Source of the DNA: Pseudomonas alloputida
GTDB taxonomy: Bacteria; Pseudomonadota; Gammaproteobacteria; Pseudomonadales; Pseudomonadaceae
Direction: 5' to 3'
Assembly (NCBI RefSeq): GCF_021283545.2
Contig: NZ_CP128540.1
Location: 2,639,501-2,703,500, forward strand
DNA length: 64,000 nucleotides
Shown here piece after piece: positions 18,529 through 27,046 of the stretch (position 1 is the stretch's first letter; the number at the start of each line of letters is the position of its first letter). The notes beneath the pieces are model-generated. The model was not told the origin of the DNA. It saw nothing but the letters and a program-made list of their open reading frames with translations, and did not search any database. The translations under genes and the position numbers were made by a program.

Positions 18529-19434
18529 ATGGACAAGCTTCTGGCGATGAAAATGTTCGTGGCCACTGTCGATGCCCAAGGCTTTTCTGCTGCCGCGCGC
18601 AGGCTAGGGCTGGCGACATCGTCGGTGACACGTCTGGTCGATGCCCTGGAAGCGTCGCTGGGCGCCACCTTGCTCAACCGCTCGACGCGCCAGGTCAGCC
18701 TGACCGAGGCTGGCGCCCGTTACTACCAGCGGGCACGGGGCATTTTTGAAGCACTGGACGAGGCGGATGCCAGCATCGCCGATCGCGGCGAGGAGCCTGT
18801 GGGTGTACTGCGCCTGAGCCTGCCAGTGGAGTTCGGCCGGCGGGTCATCGCCCCGCACCTGGGGCCATTCCTGGCGCAGCACCCGGCACTGGAACTGGAC
18901 ATCGACCTCAGCGACCGCCTGGACGACTTGCTTGACGGGCGCTATGACCTGTCGATTCGCCTGGGTGACCCCTCGCCCAATGACGAGCTGGTGTGCCGCC
19001 GGCTCGGCGGTTTTCAGCGTTGGCTGGTGGCCAGCCCGGCCTACCTGGCCGGGCGTGAGCCACTGCAGCATCCCCAGGAGTTGCTTGACCATGCCTGCCT
19101 GCGTTTTCGCTATGGTCAGAAAGCGCGCCCCTGGCGCCTGACCTGTGGCCAGGACAGCCTGGAACTGGACGTAAGTGGGCCACTGCGCAGCGCCAATGCC
19201 GACATGTTGCGTGAAACGGCACTGGCAGGCAGTGGTATCGCACTGCTGGCCGACTGGCTGGTACGCGAGGATGTGTTGGCAGGGCGCCTGCAGCGAATAT
19301 TCCCCGACTGGCAGGCCAGTCCTGGCGCAGCCAATAGCAGCATCAACGCCCTGTATATGCCCAACCACCGGGGCTCACGGCGGGTAAACGCATTCATCGA
19401 CTTTTGCGAAAATTTGCTCATACACGGTCACTAG
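18529..19434 (+). CDS. LysR family transcriptional regulator
   Basis: 301 residues. The winged helix-turn-helix is at about residues 3-62 (MKMFVATVDAQGFSAAARRLGLATSSVTRLVDALEASLG), followed by a periplasmic-binding-protein-like effector domain (about 90-295). The start MDKLLAMKMF was chosen over a Met six codons upstream because it aligns with the family and has GAAGACGGGC upstream. It is divergent from the cupin gene and directly upstream of an MFS transporter on the same strand, so either could be its target. The CrgA/AaeR-like subgroup is suggested by the ATSSVTRLVDALE recognition region; the effector is unknown. Confidence 0.92.
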   Translation: MDKLLAMKMFVATVDAQGFSAAARRLGLATSSVTRLVDALEASLGATLLNRSTRQVSLTEAGARYYQRARGIFEALDEADASIADRGEEPVGVLRLSLPVEFGRRVIAPHLGPFLAQHPALELDIDLSDRLDDLLDGRYDLSIRLGDPSPNDELVCRRLGGFQRWLVASPAYLAGREPLQHPQELLDHACLRFRYGQKARPWRLTCGQDSLELDVSGPLRSANADMLRETALAGSGIALLADWLVREDVLAGRLQRIFPDWQASPGAANSSINALYMPNHRGSRRVNAFIDFCENLLIHGH

Positions 19435-19540
19435 TGTTGCGCAGTGCGCAAAGCCGCATTGCGCCACCGCCGGATTCTCGGTGCTGACGTCCATGGGTAA
19501 GGTGGCCGGCATATACCCCACCCTTGTCGAGGAACTTCGC

Positions 19541-20740
19541 ATGAACCCCTACCTTGCGACAGCGCAACCGGCAGCCGCCAGCCTGAGCCGGGCTCTGGTA
19601 GTGCTGCTGGCGTTCTGCTGCGGCGCGATCGTCGCCAACATCTACTACGCCCAGCCCATCGTCGGGCTGATCGCCCCGGACCTGGGGCTGTCCACCGAGC
19701 ATGCCAGCCTGATCGTTTCCCTCACTCAGCTGGGCTATGCCCTGGGCCTGTTATTGCTGGTACCGCTGGCCGACCTGCTGGAGAACCGCCGCCTGATGGT
19801 GGCCACCGCGGTCCTGGCCTGCGTCAGTCTACTGCTGGCAGGCACCAGCAGCAGTGGCCAGGGGCAGCTGTTCCTGGGTTACGCACTGCTGATCGGCTTC
19901 AGTTCGGTGTCGGTGCAGATGCTCATCCCGCTGGCGGCGCATCTGGCGCCGGAACAGCAGCGTGGTCGTGTGGTCGGTAACATCATGGGCGGCTTGTTGC
20001 TGGGCATCCTGCTGGCGCGACCGCTGTCGAGCGTGGTGGCCGACCACTTCGGCTGGCGTGCGGTGTTCATTGGCGCCGCCGGGGTAATGCTGGCGATCAT
20101 CCTGTTGCTGTCATTGACCTTGCCGCAGCGGCGGCCCGAGCACAAAGCCAGCTATACCGGGCTAATGCTGTCGCTGCTCACACTGCTGCGTCGTTATCCA
20201 CTGTTGCGTCAGCGTTCGTTGTACCAGGCATTGATGTTTGCAGCGTTCAGCCTTTACTGGACGGCAGTGCCGATGGCGCTTGCCGGGGAGCATGGCCTGT
20301 CACAAAGCCAGATCGCCGTGTTCGCCCTTGTCGGCGCGGTGGGCGCCGTAGCTGCGCCCTTGGCCGGCCGCCTGGCCGATGCCGGGCATGCCCGCGCCGC
20401 TTCGCTGCTGGCGCTTTTGCTGGCGCCGGCGGCCTTGTTGCTGGGGCTGACAGTGCCGGGTTACAGCGTGATTGGCCTGGGCCTTACCGGCGTGTTGCTG
20501 GACTTTGCGGTGCAGATGAACATGGTCATCGGCCAGCGTGAAGTGTACGCACTGGACCCGGCCAGCCGCGGGCGGCTGAATGCGGTGTACATGACCAGCA
20601 TCTTCCTCGGCGGGGCGCTGGGGTCGGCGGTGGCCAGTGCGCTGTTCAGCCAGTTTGGCTGGCAAGGCGTGGCACTGGTGGGGGCGGGGTTGCCGGGTGT
20701 GGCGCTGGTTGTGTTTCTACTCAAAGCACGCCGGGGTTGA
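19541..20740 (+). CDS. MFS transporter (DHA1-like)
   Basis: 399 residues with about twelve hydrophobic helices. The start MNPYLATAQPAAASLSRALVVLL is preceded by GAGGAACTT; a longer in-frame start 20 codons upstream looks spurious. The loop 2-3 motif LADLLENRRLM matches the MFS signature G-X-L-X-D-R in degenerate form, and the conserved ANIYYAQPIVGLIAPDLGL is typical of YnfM/AraJ-like exporters. Probably exports a small molecule under control of the adjacent LysR regulator. Convergent with the LysE gene; a short hairpin at 20760-20776 lies between. Confidence 0.9.
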   Translation: MNPYLATAQPAAASLSRALVVLLAFCCGAIVANIYYAQPIVGLIAPDLGLSTEHASLIVSLTQLGYALGLLLLVPLADLLENRRLMVATAVLACVSLLLAGTSSSGQGQLFLGYALLIGFSSVSVQMLIPLAAHLAPEQQRGRVVGNIMGGLLLGILLARPLSSVVADHFGWRAVFIGAAGVMLAIILLLSLTLPQRRPEHKASYTGLMLSLLTLLRRYPLLRQRSLYQALMFAAFSLYWTAVPMALAGEHGLSQSQIAVFALVGAVGAVAAPLAGRLADAGHARAASLLALLLAPAALLLGLTVPGYSVIGLGLTGVLLDFAVQMNMVIGQREVYALDPASRGRLNAVYMTSIFLGGALGSAVASALFSQFGWQGVALVGAGLPGVALVVFLLKARRG

Positions 20741-20759
20741 ACCGTTACGCGGTGCAGGG

Positions 20760-20776
20760 CACGGGCTTCGCCCGTG
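20760..20776. terminator. Short hairpin between convergent MFS and LysE genes
   Basis: CACGGGC TTC GCCCGTG, a perfect 7-bp stem 20 bp after the MFS stop and 13 bp before the end of the convergent LysE gene. No U-tract follows; it may act as a bidirectional terminator. Confidence 0.45.
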
Positions 20777-20788
20777 TTCGCGGGCCCG

Positions 20789-21400
20789 CTATCGGCCAAG
20801 CGGCAGCGCCAAACCAATCAAGGCAAACAGGCTCCCGCAGCAGCGATTGAAACCTTTGCCACCCTTGGCCAGCCATGGCCGAATGCGAAACGCCAGGCGC
20901 GCCAGCAGGTATTCGACCAGAAACTCGACGCTGGCAAAGGTCGCGGCCATCACCGCAAATTGCAGCACCAGCCCTCGCTGTGGGTCGATGAACTGCGGCA
21001 GGAAGGCACCATAGAACAGCAGCACCTTGGGGTTCGCCATGGCCGAAAGCAGGCCCTGGCGAAACAGCCCGGCATTGCCCAGCCGCGCGCTGTGCGCGGT
21101 CAGTTCCAGCTGCAGGCCTGGACTGCGCCATAGTTGAATGCCCAGCCAGATCAAATAAGCCCCACCCACCCACTTCAGGACGCTCAGCACTGCCGCCGAG
21201 GTTTGGAGCAGTGCGCTGAGGCCGAACATGGTCAAGGCGATGAGGGCGCTGAAACCCAAGACCCCGCCCACGATGGTGAACAGCGTTCGCCGTGCGCCAT
21301 AGAGCGCGCCATGGGTCAACGCCAACAGGCTGTTGGGCCCCGGGGTCAGCGACAGGCCGATGCTGGCCAGCAGGTAGATGAGCCAGGTGTCCAGTGCCAT
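20789..21400 (-). CDS. LysE family translocator (amino-acid exporter)
   Basis: 203 residues, six hydrophobic helices. The family signature SLTPGPNSLLALTHGALYGARR is at about residues 15-36, and FGLSALLQTSAAVLSVLKWVGGAYLIWLG follows in two pieces in mid-protein. LysE/RhtB proteins export amino acids or derivatives across the inner membrane. It is divergently transcribed from an AraC-type regulator 104 bp away, the usual arrangement for a regulator-exporter pair. The competing longer frame on the same strand is a shadow without hydrophobic periodicity. Confidence 0.92.
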   Translation of the reverse strand: MALDTWLIYLLASIGLSLTPGPNSLLALTHGALYGARRTLFTIVGGVLGFSALIALTMFGLSALLQTSAAVLSVLKWVGGAYLIWLGIQLWRSPGLQLELTAHSARLGNAGLFRQGLLSAMANPKVLLFYGAFLPQFIDPQRGLVLQFAVMAATFASVEFLVEYLLARLAFRIRPWLAKGGKGFNRCCGSLFALIGLALPLGR

Positions 21401-21504
21401 GTTGAAAACTGCCTTGGTCGAGAGAGGGCGACAGTCTATGGCGCAACGCTCACGCTGAAAGAGTATTATCTGGTCATAAAAGGGTCTTTTCTGGACGTGG
21501 TTTC

Positions 21505-22482
21505 ATGCCGCTCGACATCCGCTTGCTGATCATGCCGTTACCGGATTTTGCCTTGCTGCCGTTTGGCGCCTTTCTCGACAAATTGCGCTTCAGCGCCGAC
21601 GACGAGGACTACAGCCAACAACGCTATTGCAGCTGGATGGTGGCGGGGCTCAGCCTCGAGCCGGTACCGTCGAGCAGTGGCGCGGTGCTGCAGGTCGAGG
21701 CCATTGCCGATCAGCTCGACCTTGACCTATTCGACTACCTGGTGGTGTTCGGCGGTCGCAGTGCCATGGCCACCGCGGCGCTGGCGCCACGTTACCAGGC
21801 GTTACTCAGGCAGGCCGCCAAGGCGGGTGTCAAGCTGGTGGGGGTCGACAATGGCGCCTTCCTGCTGGCTGCCTGCGGCCTGCTGCAGGGGCACAAAGTG
21901 GTGGTGCACTGGCGTCACGAAGCCGAGTTTCGTGCTGCGTTTCCGCAGTTGCAGCTGTTGCGCGAGCAGTTGTACTGCATCGATGGCAACCGCATCACGT
22001 GCGCCGGTGGCACCGCCGCCATAGATCTGGCCGTTGCACTACTGTCACGCGCTTGCGGGCGAACCCGTGCGCTCAAAGGGCTGGCTGACATGCTGGTGGA
22101 CGAGACCCGCGACAGCCGTCACGCCTTGCGCTCGCTGGAGCTGGGTGCTTGTCAGGGGCGCCAGGTGCAGCGGGCGCAAGCACTGATGCGCCATCACCTG
22201 GGCACGCCGTTGGCCGTGGAGCAGCTGGCCGCAGAACTGGGCATCAGCCGGCGTCAACTGGACCGGCAGTTCCAGGCCAGCCACGGTATGAGCACCAAGG
22301 CCTGGTGGCTGGAGATGCGCTTGCAGCAGGCGCGCTGGCGTTTGCTCAACTCCAGCCACAGCCTGGCGCAGATTGCCGATGAGGTGGGCCTGGGTGATGC
22401 CAGCTACCTTGGCAAGTGCGTGCGGCGTCGGTTTGGGTGTACGGCCCTGCAGTTGCGTGCAGGTCATTACCCGCTCACGTGA
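21505..22482 (+). CDS. GlxA-type AraC family transcriptional regulator (DJ-1/PfpI + HTH)
   Basis: 325 residues. The N-terminal about 190 residues form a DJ-1/PfpI-like domain (DIRLLIMPLPDFALLPFGAFLD; the elbow VKLVGVDNGAFLLAACGLL has Asn in place of the nucleophilic Cys, so no enzyme activity is expected). The C-terminal about 100 residues carry two helix-turn-helix units of the AraC type (VEQLAAELGISRRQLDRQF and LAQIADEVGLGDASYLGKC). This GlxA/ArgR architecture typically senses amino acids or betaine-like compounds. Divergent from the LysE exporter, which is its likely target. Confidence 0.92.
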   Translation: MPLDIRLLIMPLPDFALLPFGAFLDKLRFSADDEDYSQQRYCSWMVAGLSLEPVPSSSGAVLQVEAIADQLDLDLFDYLVVFGGRSAMATAALAPRYQALLRQAAKAGVKLVGVDNGAFLLAACGLLQGHKVVVHWRHEAEFRAAFPQLQLLREQLYCIDGNRITCAGGTAAIDLAVALLSRACGRTRALKGLADMLVDETRDSRHALRSLELGACQGRQVQRAQALMRHHLGTPLAVEQLAAELGISRRQLDRQFQASHGMSTKAWWLEMRLQQARWRLLNSSHSLAQIADEVGLGDASYLGKCVRRRFGCTALQLRAGHYPLT

Positions 22483-22483
22483 T

Positions 22484-23335
22484 CTACTGCGGCGTCCCGA
22501 ACAACCCTGTCCAGTAGATCCCTGCATCGCTCTTGGGGTCTATCGCATAGGCAGCGCCCAGTTCACGGAAGTCCGGATTCATCAGCGTGGCGCAGTGCCC
22601 TGGGCTGTCCAGCCAGCCGTTGACGACCTTTTGCGCGGTGTCACGCCCGGCGGTGATATTTTCGCCGATCTGCTGGTACAGGTACCCGGCCAGTTCCGCC
22701 CGGTCACCGGGTGTGCGGCCATCTTTGTCGATGTGGTCGAAGAAGTTCTGGTTGGCCATGGCCCGAGTGTGGTTGGCGGCGACCCCGGCCAGCACTGTGC
22801 TCCAGCTTAGTGGCGGGGCGGCGGCAAACGGCTGGCCGCCGCATTGCCGTGGCACCTTGCGCGCGGCGTTGACCTCCTGCAGCACCTTCTGTCCCTCGGC
22901 CTGCCAGTCGCCCAGGCGGCCGCTGAGCAGCGGCCGTGCCAGCACGATGCGCCAGTCGCGGCCCTCCTGGCTGACGCCGATATCGACGAATTGCGGGTCG
23001 AGCACCACCTGGCAGAAGCTTTCCTCGATGGCATGCATGGCGGCGCGTGCGTCGCGTGGCCCCGACAGGCTGATGGCCTGGACGCTGACCATGGGGTAGG
23101 CGGCGCGGGTCATGGCCTGTTGCAGGTCGCGGGTGCCCTCTGGCGACAGCGCAAGGCGTGTGTCGCTGTTGAGCGGCGGCAGTTCCAACGACGCCTCGCC
23201 ACCGCAGGGCTGGGCCTTGCTGCGGTAGACATTGATCGAATCGATCAACTGCGCCTCTTCGCCGGTGGCTGCCAGCGCCCCGGTCGAAACGACCAGGCCC
23301 AGTGACAAGGCGACAACGGATGTCAGGACGCGCAT
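22484..23335 (-). CDS. CAP (SCP/PR1-like) domain secreted protein
   Basis: 283 residues starting MRVLTSVVALSLGLVVSTGALA, a clean signal peptide; a longer in-frame start is rejected. The C-terminal about 130 residues form the CAP domain with the family motifs LAGVAANHTRAMANQNFFDHIDKDG and YQQIGENITAGRDTAQKVVNGWLDSPGHCATLMNPDFRELGAAYA (in pieces). The His/Glu residues of the CAP cavity are visible. Export to the periplasm or beyond is expected; the biochemical role of bacterial CAP proteins is unsettled. The gene ends 2 bp from the stop of the convergent AraC regulator. Confidence 0.9.
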   Translation of the reverse strand: MRVLTSVVALSLGLVVSTGALAATGEEAQLIDSINVYRSKAQPCGGEASLELPPLNSDTRLALSPEGTRDLQQAMTRAAYPMVSVQAISLSGPRDARAAMHAIEESFCQVVLDPQFVDIGVSQEGRDWRIVLARPLLSGRLGDWQAEGQKVLQEVNAARKVPRQCGGQPFAAAPPLSWSTVLAGVAANHTRAMANQNFFDHIDKDGRTPGDRAELAGYLYQQIGENITAGRDTAQKVVNGWLDSPGHCATLMNPDFRELGAAYAIDPKSDAGIYWTGLFGTPQ

Positions 23336-23541
23336 GTGGATCTCCCTATGACTGGCAGCGTCGTGGTGTGCGCTGCTCATCCTACACAAGCCCGGGGCTT
23401 TTGGCCCGAGGTCGTGCAAGGCAATGAAAACACCGGCAATCGTTACTGGCGGCAAAAGAGGGAGTAGACCCCAGGCCAGTGGAAAAGTGCGGTCAGGTGC
23501 CAGTCATTCGCATCGGGCCAGCGTTGTCAGCTGTTTGCGTG

Positions 23542-24153
23542 TCAATGGGCCAACGTCTGGTTCGGCTTGTAGAAGAGGAAGTGGGTGGTCTGCGCGGTCT
23601 TGCGATAAGCCTTCGCCCAGTCGGGGCGCACCGTGCGGTCGTGAAAGTACAACGCACCGCCGGTGGGGTCTTTCAACTGCTGGTTGAGTGCCTTGCGTGC
23701 GATCTCTTTGGCAACGTCGTAGCGTTGCGGTTCCTCCACCTGGTCCGGGCGCCCGTCACACCACCATGAGAACTGACAGGCCTTGGTCTCCACCCCCTGT
23801 TTGACTACCGCGCAGATGGTATCGGGAAAGCCATCGTGGCCCAGGCGGTTGAGCACCACACTGGCCACCGCGGTCATGTCTTTGGCGTCGGCGCCCTTGG
23901 CTTCCCAGTAGATGGTACGTGCCAGACAGGTGATGCTGTCATCCAGCGGCGCCTGGCCAGCCGGGTCCACTGCCTGCGTTTCGCCTGGGGTCAGTTTCTC
24001 TGCCTTCCTGGGGGGCGGCGCATCTTCGACGACCTTTTCTTCAAGCACTGCGGCCTTGTCCTCGGCAACGGCGGCCTTGGCCGGGTCAGCGGCGTACAGG
24101 GGGCCTGCGAGCAGGGCCGAGGTCAAGCCGATCAGCATCAAGTGAAGGCGCAT
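23542..24153 (-). CDS. Cell-wall hydrolase, SleB family
   Basis: 203 residues with signal peptide MRLHLMLIGLTSALLAGPLYA. A charged linker (about 22-70, rich in K/E/A/P) is followed by the SleB/Hydrolase_2 domain (about 75-200). The domain shows LARTIYWEAKGADAKDMTAVASVVLNR with the proposed catalytic Glu in YWEAKG. CQFSWWCDG and GGALYFHD are the other family blocks. It is expected to cleave peptidoglycan in the periplasm (lytic transglycosylase/amidase type). The longer in-frame start 14 codons upstream would bury the signal peptide and was not used. Monocistronic. Confidence 0.9.
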   Translation of the reverse strand: MRLHLMLIGLTSALLAGPLYAADPAKAAVAEDKAAVLEEKVVEDAPPPRKAEKLTPGETQAVDPAGQAPLDDSITCLARTIYWEAKGADAKDMTAVASVVLNRLGHDGFPDTICAVVKQGVETKACQFSWWCDGRPDQVEEPQRYDVAKEIARKALNQQLKDPTGGALYFHDRTVRPDWAKAYRKTAQTTHFLFYKPNQTLAH

Positions 24154-24187
24154 GGGCACATTACCAGGCAGTGGGCAGAATTTCAGT

Positions 24188-25105
24188 CTAGCCAAGCGTA
24201 AGCATTAATACCAAAGGCAGGGTGGCGGCCGCAGCCACGGTCTGCAGGGCGATGAGGGTAGCCATCAGTGGCGCATTGCCGCCCATTTGCCGGGCCATGA
24301 CATAAGACGACGAAGCGGTTGGCAGCGCCTGGAACAACACCGCCACCACCGCTGCCTGGCCACTCAGGCCGAACAGCCGGCAAACGCCCCAGGTGGTCAG
24401 TGGCATGACCAGGAACTTGAACGCCGATGCTGCCATCAGCGGCCGTACCTGCTGGCCGAGGCTGGCGCCCCCCAGGGCAGCGCCGACACACAGCAGGCCC
24501 AGCGGCAGCGCGGCCTGGCCCAAGGCCTTGACCGTGGCGTCGATACCGGCCGGCAAGCCCAGCCCCGTGGCCCGTAGCACCAGCCCCCCTGCGCAGCCGA
24601 CGATCAACGGGTTGGCGAAGATCGCCCGAAGCACCGTGGCGGGCGAACTGTGACGGGCGCTGAAGCGGGCAAACACCAGTACGCAGAGCAGGTTGACCAA
24701 GGGCACGATGGCAGCGTTGGCCACCGCCGCCAGGGCAATCCCGGCGCTGCCGTAGATGCCCGCAGCCAGGGTGGCACCGATGTAGTTGTTGAAGCGGATA
24801 CCGCCCTGAAACACCGAAGTGAAGTCGGCACCCTCATGGTTCGCCGCGCCCTGATACAGCATCAGCAATACGGCACCGGCCAGGGTCGAGAGCATCAGTG
24901 CGCCGGCCATGCCCAGCACCGGTATGCCATCGAGGTTGGCAGTGGCCAGGCCATGGAGGAACAGCGACGGCAGCAGGACGTAGTAGCTCAGGCGCTCGGC
25001 GCCAGGCCAGAAGCTCTCGGCAAGAAAACCGCGAAGGCGCAGGAAGGTACCCAGCGCTATCAGCAGGATGATGGGGAGCAGGGTGGTCAGCAGCAAGTGC
25101 AGCAT
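24188..25105 (-). CDS. AEC (auxin efflux carrier) family transporter
   Basis: About 305 residues, ten hydrophobic helices in two inverted halves separated by a cytoplasmic loop (VFARFSARHSSPATVLRAIFANPLIVG). Half-site conservation (LPSLFLHGLATANLDG) fits the AEC/MdcF-like family, which moves carboxylic acids and similar anions. The start is ambiguous: an ATG ten codons upstream (base 25135) is also open, but the inner ATG has an ACGGA at proper spacing. A LysR gene lies 136 bp upstream on the same strand and may regulate it. Confidence 0.88.
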   Translation of the reverse strand: MLHLLLTTLLPIILLIALGTFLRLRGFLAESFWPGAERLSYYVLLPSLFLHGLATANLDGIPVLGMAGALMLSTLAGAVLLMLYQGAANHEGADFTSVFQGGIRFNNYIGATLAAGIYGSAGIALAAVANAAIVPLVNLLCVLVFARFSARHSSPATVLRAIFANPLIVGCAGGLVLRATGLGLPAGIDATVKALGQAALPLGLLCVGAALGGASLGQQVRPLMAASAFKFLVMPLTTWGVCRLFGLSGQAAVVAVLFQALPTASSSYVMARQMGGNAPLMATLIALQTVAAAATLPLVLMLTLG

Positions 25106-25240
25106 GGTCAGCATTCCGTGGTCGGGTACGTGCACAGACTACGGGGGCGGATCAATCTGTAAAAACGTTGTTTTCTTGAGTGACCGTTGAGGAAAAATGC
25201 ATGTTGGTGGGTGCAGATCGCGCTTTGGAGTAGCCTGGTG

Positions 25241-26104
25241 TCAGGCTTCCAGGGCGGTCTTCAACACCGCACTCAAATGCCGCCGCTGGCTTTTTTCATG
25301 CTCCAGCAACACCACCCGCCGGGTCAGCTGCGGCTCGCCAAACGGCAGGCAGGTGGCGGGTGGCAAGCGTTGCAGGTCGTCATCCGCCATGGGGATGACT
25401 GCCACGCCCAGGCCCATCACCGCCATGCGCGCCAGGGCTTCCTGGCTGTCCAGTTCCATCAGTTCGCTCACCTGCACCTGCTGGCGGCGTAGTTCCTGCT
25501 CGATCTGCCGGCCGGCCCAGGCACGCTTGTCGAAGCGCAGGAATGGCTGGCTGGCCAGCAACTGCGGCACGCTATACCCGGCCAGCTCAGGGCTGGCAAT
25601 GGCCCAGAAACGGTCCTCGAACAGCGGTGTGAAGTCCAGGTTCTGCGGGTAAGGGCTGACCGGTTCGGTGGTGATCGCTGCATCGAGCTCACCGTCTTCC
25701 ACGCGCCGCGCCAGCTCCGCCGACATGCCCGAGGCCACGCTGATGTGTAGCTGCGGGTGATGGGCCTTGATCCACACCAGCGCCTTGGGCAAACGCCGCG
25801 CCAGCACCGTGTGGATCGCCCCCAGGCGCAAGCGGCCGCGCAGGCTTGGGCCGCTGGCCAGGGCATCGGCCAGTTCGTCATAGGCAGCCAGAAGGCTTTC
25901 GGCGCGGGCCACCGCCAACTGGCCAGCTTCGGTCAGTACCACCTGCCTGCGGCTACGGTCGAACAAGGTCACCTTCAGTTCGTCTTCGAGGGTTTTGATG
26001 TGCAGGCTGACCGCCGAGGGGGTGAGGCTGAGCAGGTCGGCGGCGCGGGCAAAGGTGCCGTGGCGGGCGATGGTCACCAAGGTGCGCAGGGCTTTCAGGG
26101 ACAT
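25241..26104 (-). CDS. LysR family transcriptional regulator
   Basis: 287 residues. The HTH is at about residues 1-60 (LKALRTLVTIARHGTFARAADLLSLTPSAVSLHIKTLEDEL) and the effector domain at about 90-285. It lies between the AEC transporter (downstream, same strand) and the ABC permease gene (upstream, 93 bp, same strand), so the target could be either. The effector-domain landmarks GRLRLGAIHTVLARRLPKAL and LDSQEALARMAVMGLGVAVIP are typical of LysR regulators. Start at ATG with the short N-terminus expected. Confidence 0.92.
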   Translation of the reverse strand: MSLKALRTLVTIARHGTFARAADLLSLTPSAVSLHIKTLEDELKVTLFDRSRRQVVLTEAGQLAVARAESLLAAYDELADALASGPSLRGRLRLGAIHTVLARRLPKALVWIKAHHPQLHISVASGMSAELARRVEDGELDAAITTEPVSPYPQNLDFTPLFEDRFWAIASPELAGYSVPQLLASQPFLRFDKRAWAGRQIEQELRRQQVQVSELMELDSQEALARMAVMGLGVAVIPMADDDLQRLPPATCLPFGEPQLTRRVVLLEHEKSQRRHLSAVLKTALEA

Positions 26105-26197
26105 GCGGTTGAGGTCCGGTTCTCAGCTGACAGAGGCGTATTGTCAGGCCCGGCCCTCTCGCAGCACAAGGCTGCTTCCAGGCCTTGCCGATACGGC

Positions 26198-27046
26198 TCA
26201 GCGACTGCTACGCCCATAGGCCTGGCTGATCCGGTCGATCACCATGGCCAGGGCGACAATTGCCAGCCCGGCCTCCATCCCTTGGCCAACATTCAAGGTC
26301 TGGATTCCCGCCAGCACATCTTCACCCAATCCACGGGCGCCGATCATCGACGCCACGACCACCATCGACAAGGCCATCATGACCGACTGGTTGAGCCCGG
26401 CCATGATGCTTGGTAGCGCCAGGGGCAGGGCGATGCGCCGCAACCGCTGCCAGCGGCTTGCGCCAAGGCCGTGTGCGGCCTGCAGCAACGAGGGGTCGAT
26501 CTGGCTCAGGCCCAGTTCGGTCAACCGCACCAGCGGCGGCAGGGCGTAGATCAGCGTGGCGAACACGGCAGGCACCTTGCCCAGGCCAAACAGCATCAGC
26601 ACCGGGATCAGGTAAACGAACGCAGGCAGCGTCTGCATCACATCGAGGACCGGCAACAGCAGCCGTCTGGCCAGTGGCCGGGCGGCCAGCAGGATGCCCA
26701 GTGGTACACCCACCAGTACGCACAAACCGGTACTGACCAGCACCAGGGCCAGGGTCTGCAGCAACTTGTCCCAGAGCCCGAGCATACCGATCAGGGCCAG
26801 CAGCGCGACCAGCACGGCACTGCGCAGCAGGCTGCGGCTGGCGTGCCAGGCCAGCAGACCCACCAGCAACAACAACAGCCACCAAGGCAACAGGCGCAAC
26901 AGGTTCTCCAGGCCGACCAGCAGTTGCAGCAACTGGTCAGACAAACTGCGCAGGTGGTCGCCGTAGTTCAATACCAACCAGTCGACCAGGCGGTTGATGC
27001 TGTCGGCAAAGGAAAACTGCAGGGTCTGCGGGAAACCGCTGCTCAC
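26198..27046 (-). CDS. Glycine-betaine/choline-type ABC transporter permease (ProW-like)
   Basis: 282 residues from a GTG start that overlaps the stop of the binding-protein gene by 4 bp (GTGA), the usual coupling; the upstream Met 17 codons earlier lies inside that gene. It has an N-terminal extension with one or two helices, then a six-helix BPD-type permease domain. The EAA-like loop GLGASRWQRLRRIALPLALPSIMAG is where the ATPase docks. It is similar in layout to ProW/ChoW of quaternary-amine uptake systems. No ATPase gene adjoins, which is unusual (see findings). Confidence 0.9.
   Translation of the reverse strand: MSSGFPQTLQFSFADSINRLVDWLVLNYGDHLRSLSDQLLQLLVGLENLLRLLPWWLLLLLVGLLAWHASRSLLRSAVLVALLALIGMLGLWDKLLQTLALVLVSTGLCVLVGVPLGILLAARPLARRLLLPVLDVMQTLPAFVYLIPVLMLFGLGKVPAVFATLIYALPPLVRLTELGLSQIDPSLLQAAHGLGASRWQRLRRIALPLALPSIMAGLNQSVMMALSMVVVASMIGARGLGEDVLAGIQTLNVGQGMEAGLAIVALAMVIDRISQAYGRSSR

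Noticed and set aside
20745..21446. Alternative 233-aa minus-strand frame over the LysE gene
   Set aside because: Overlaps the 203-aa frame that has the LysE signature and membrane helices; the alternative lacks both.
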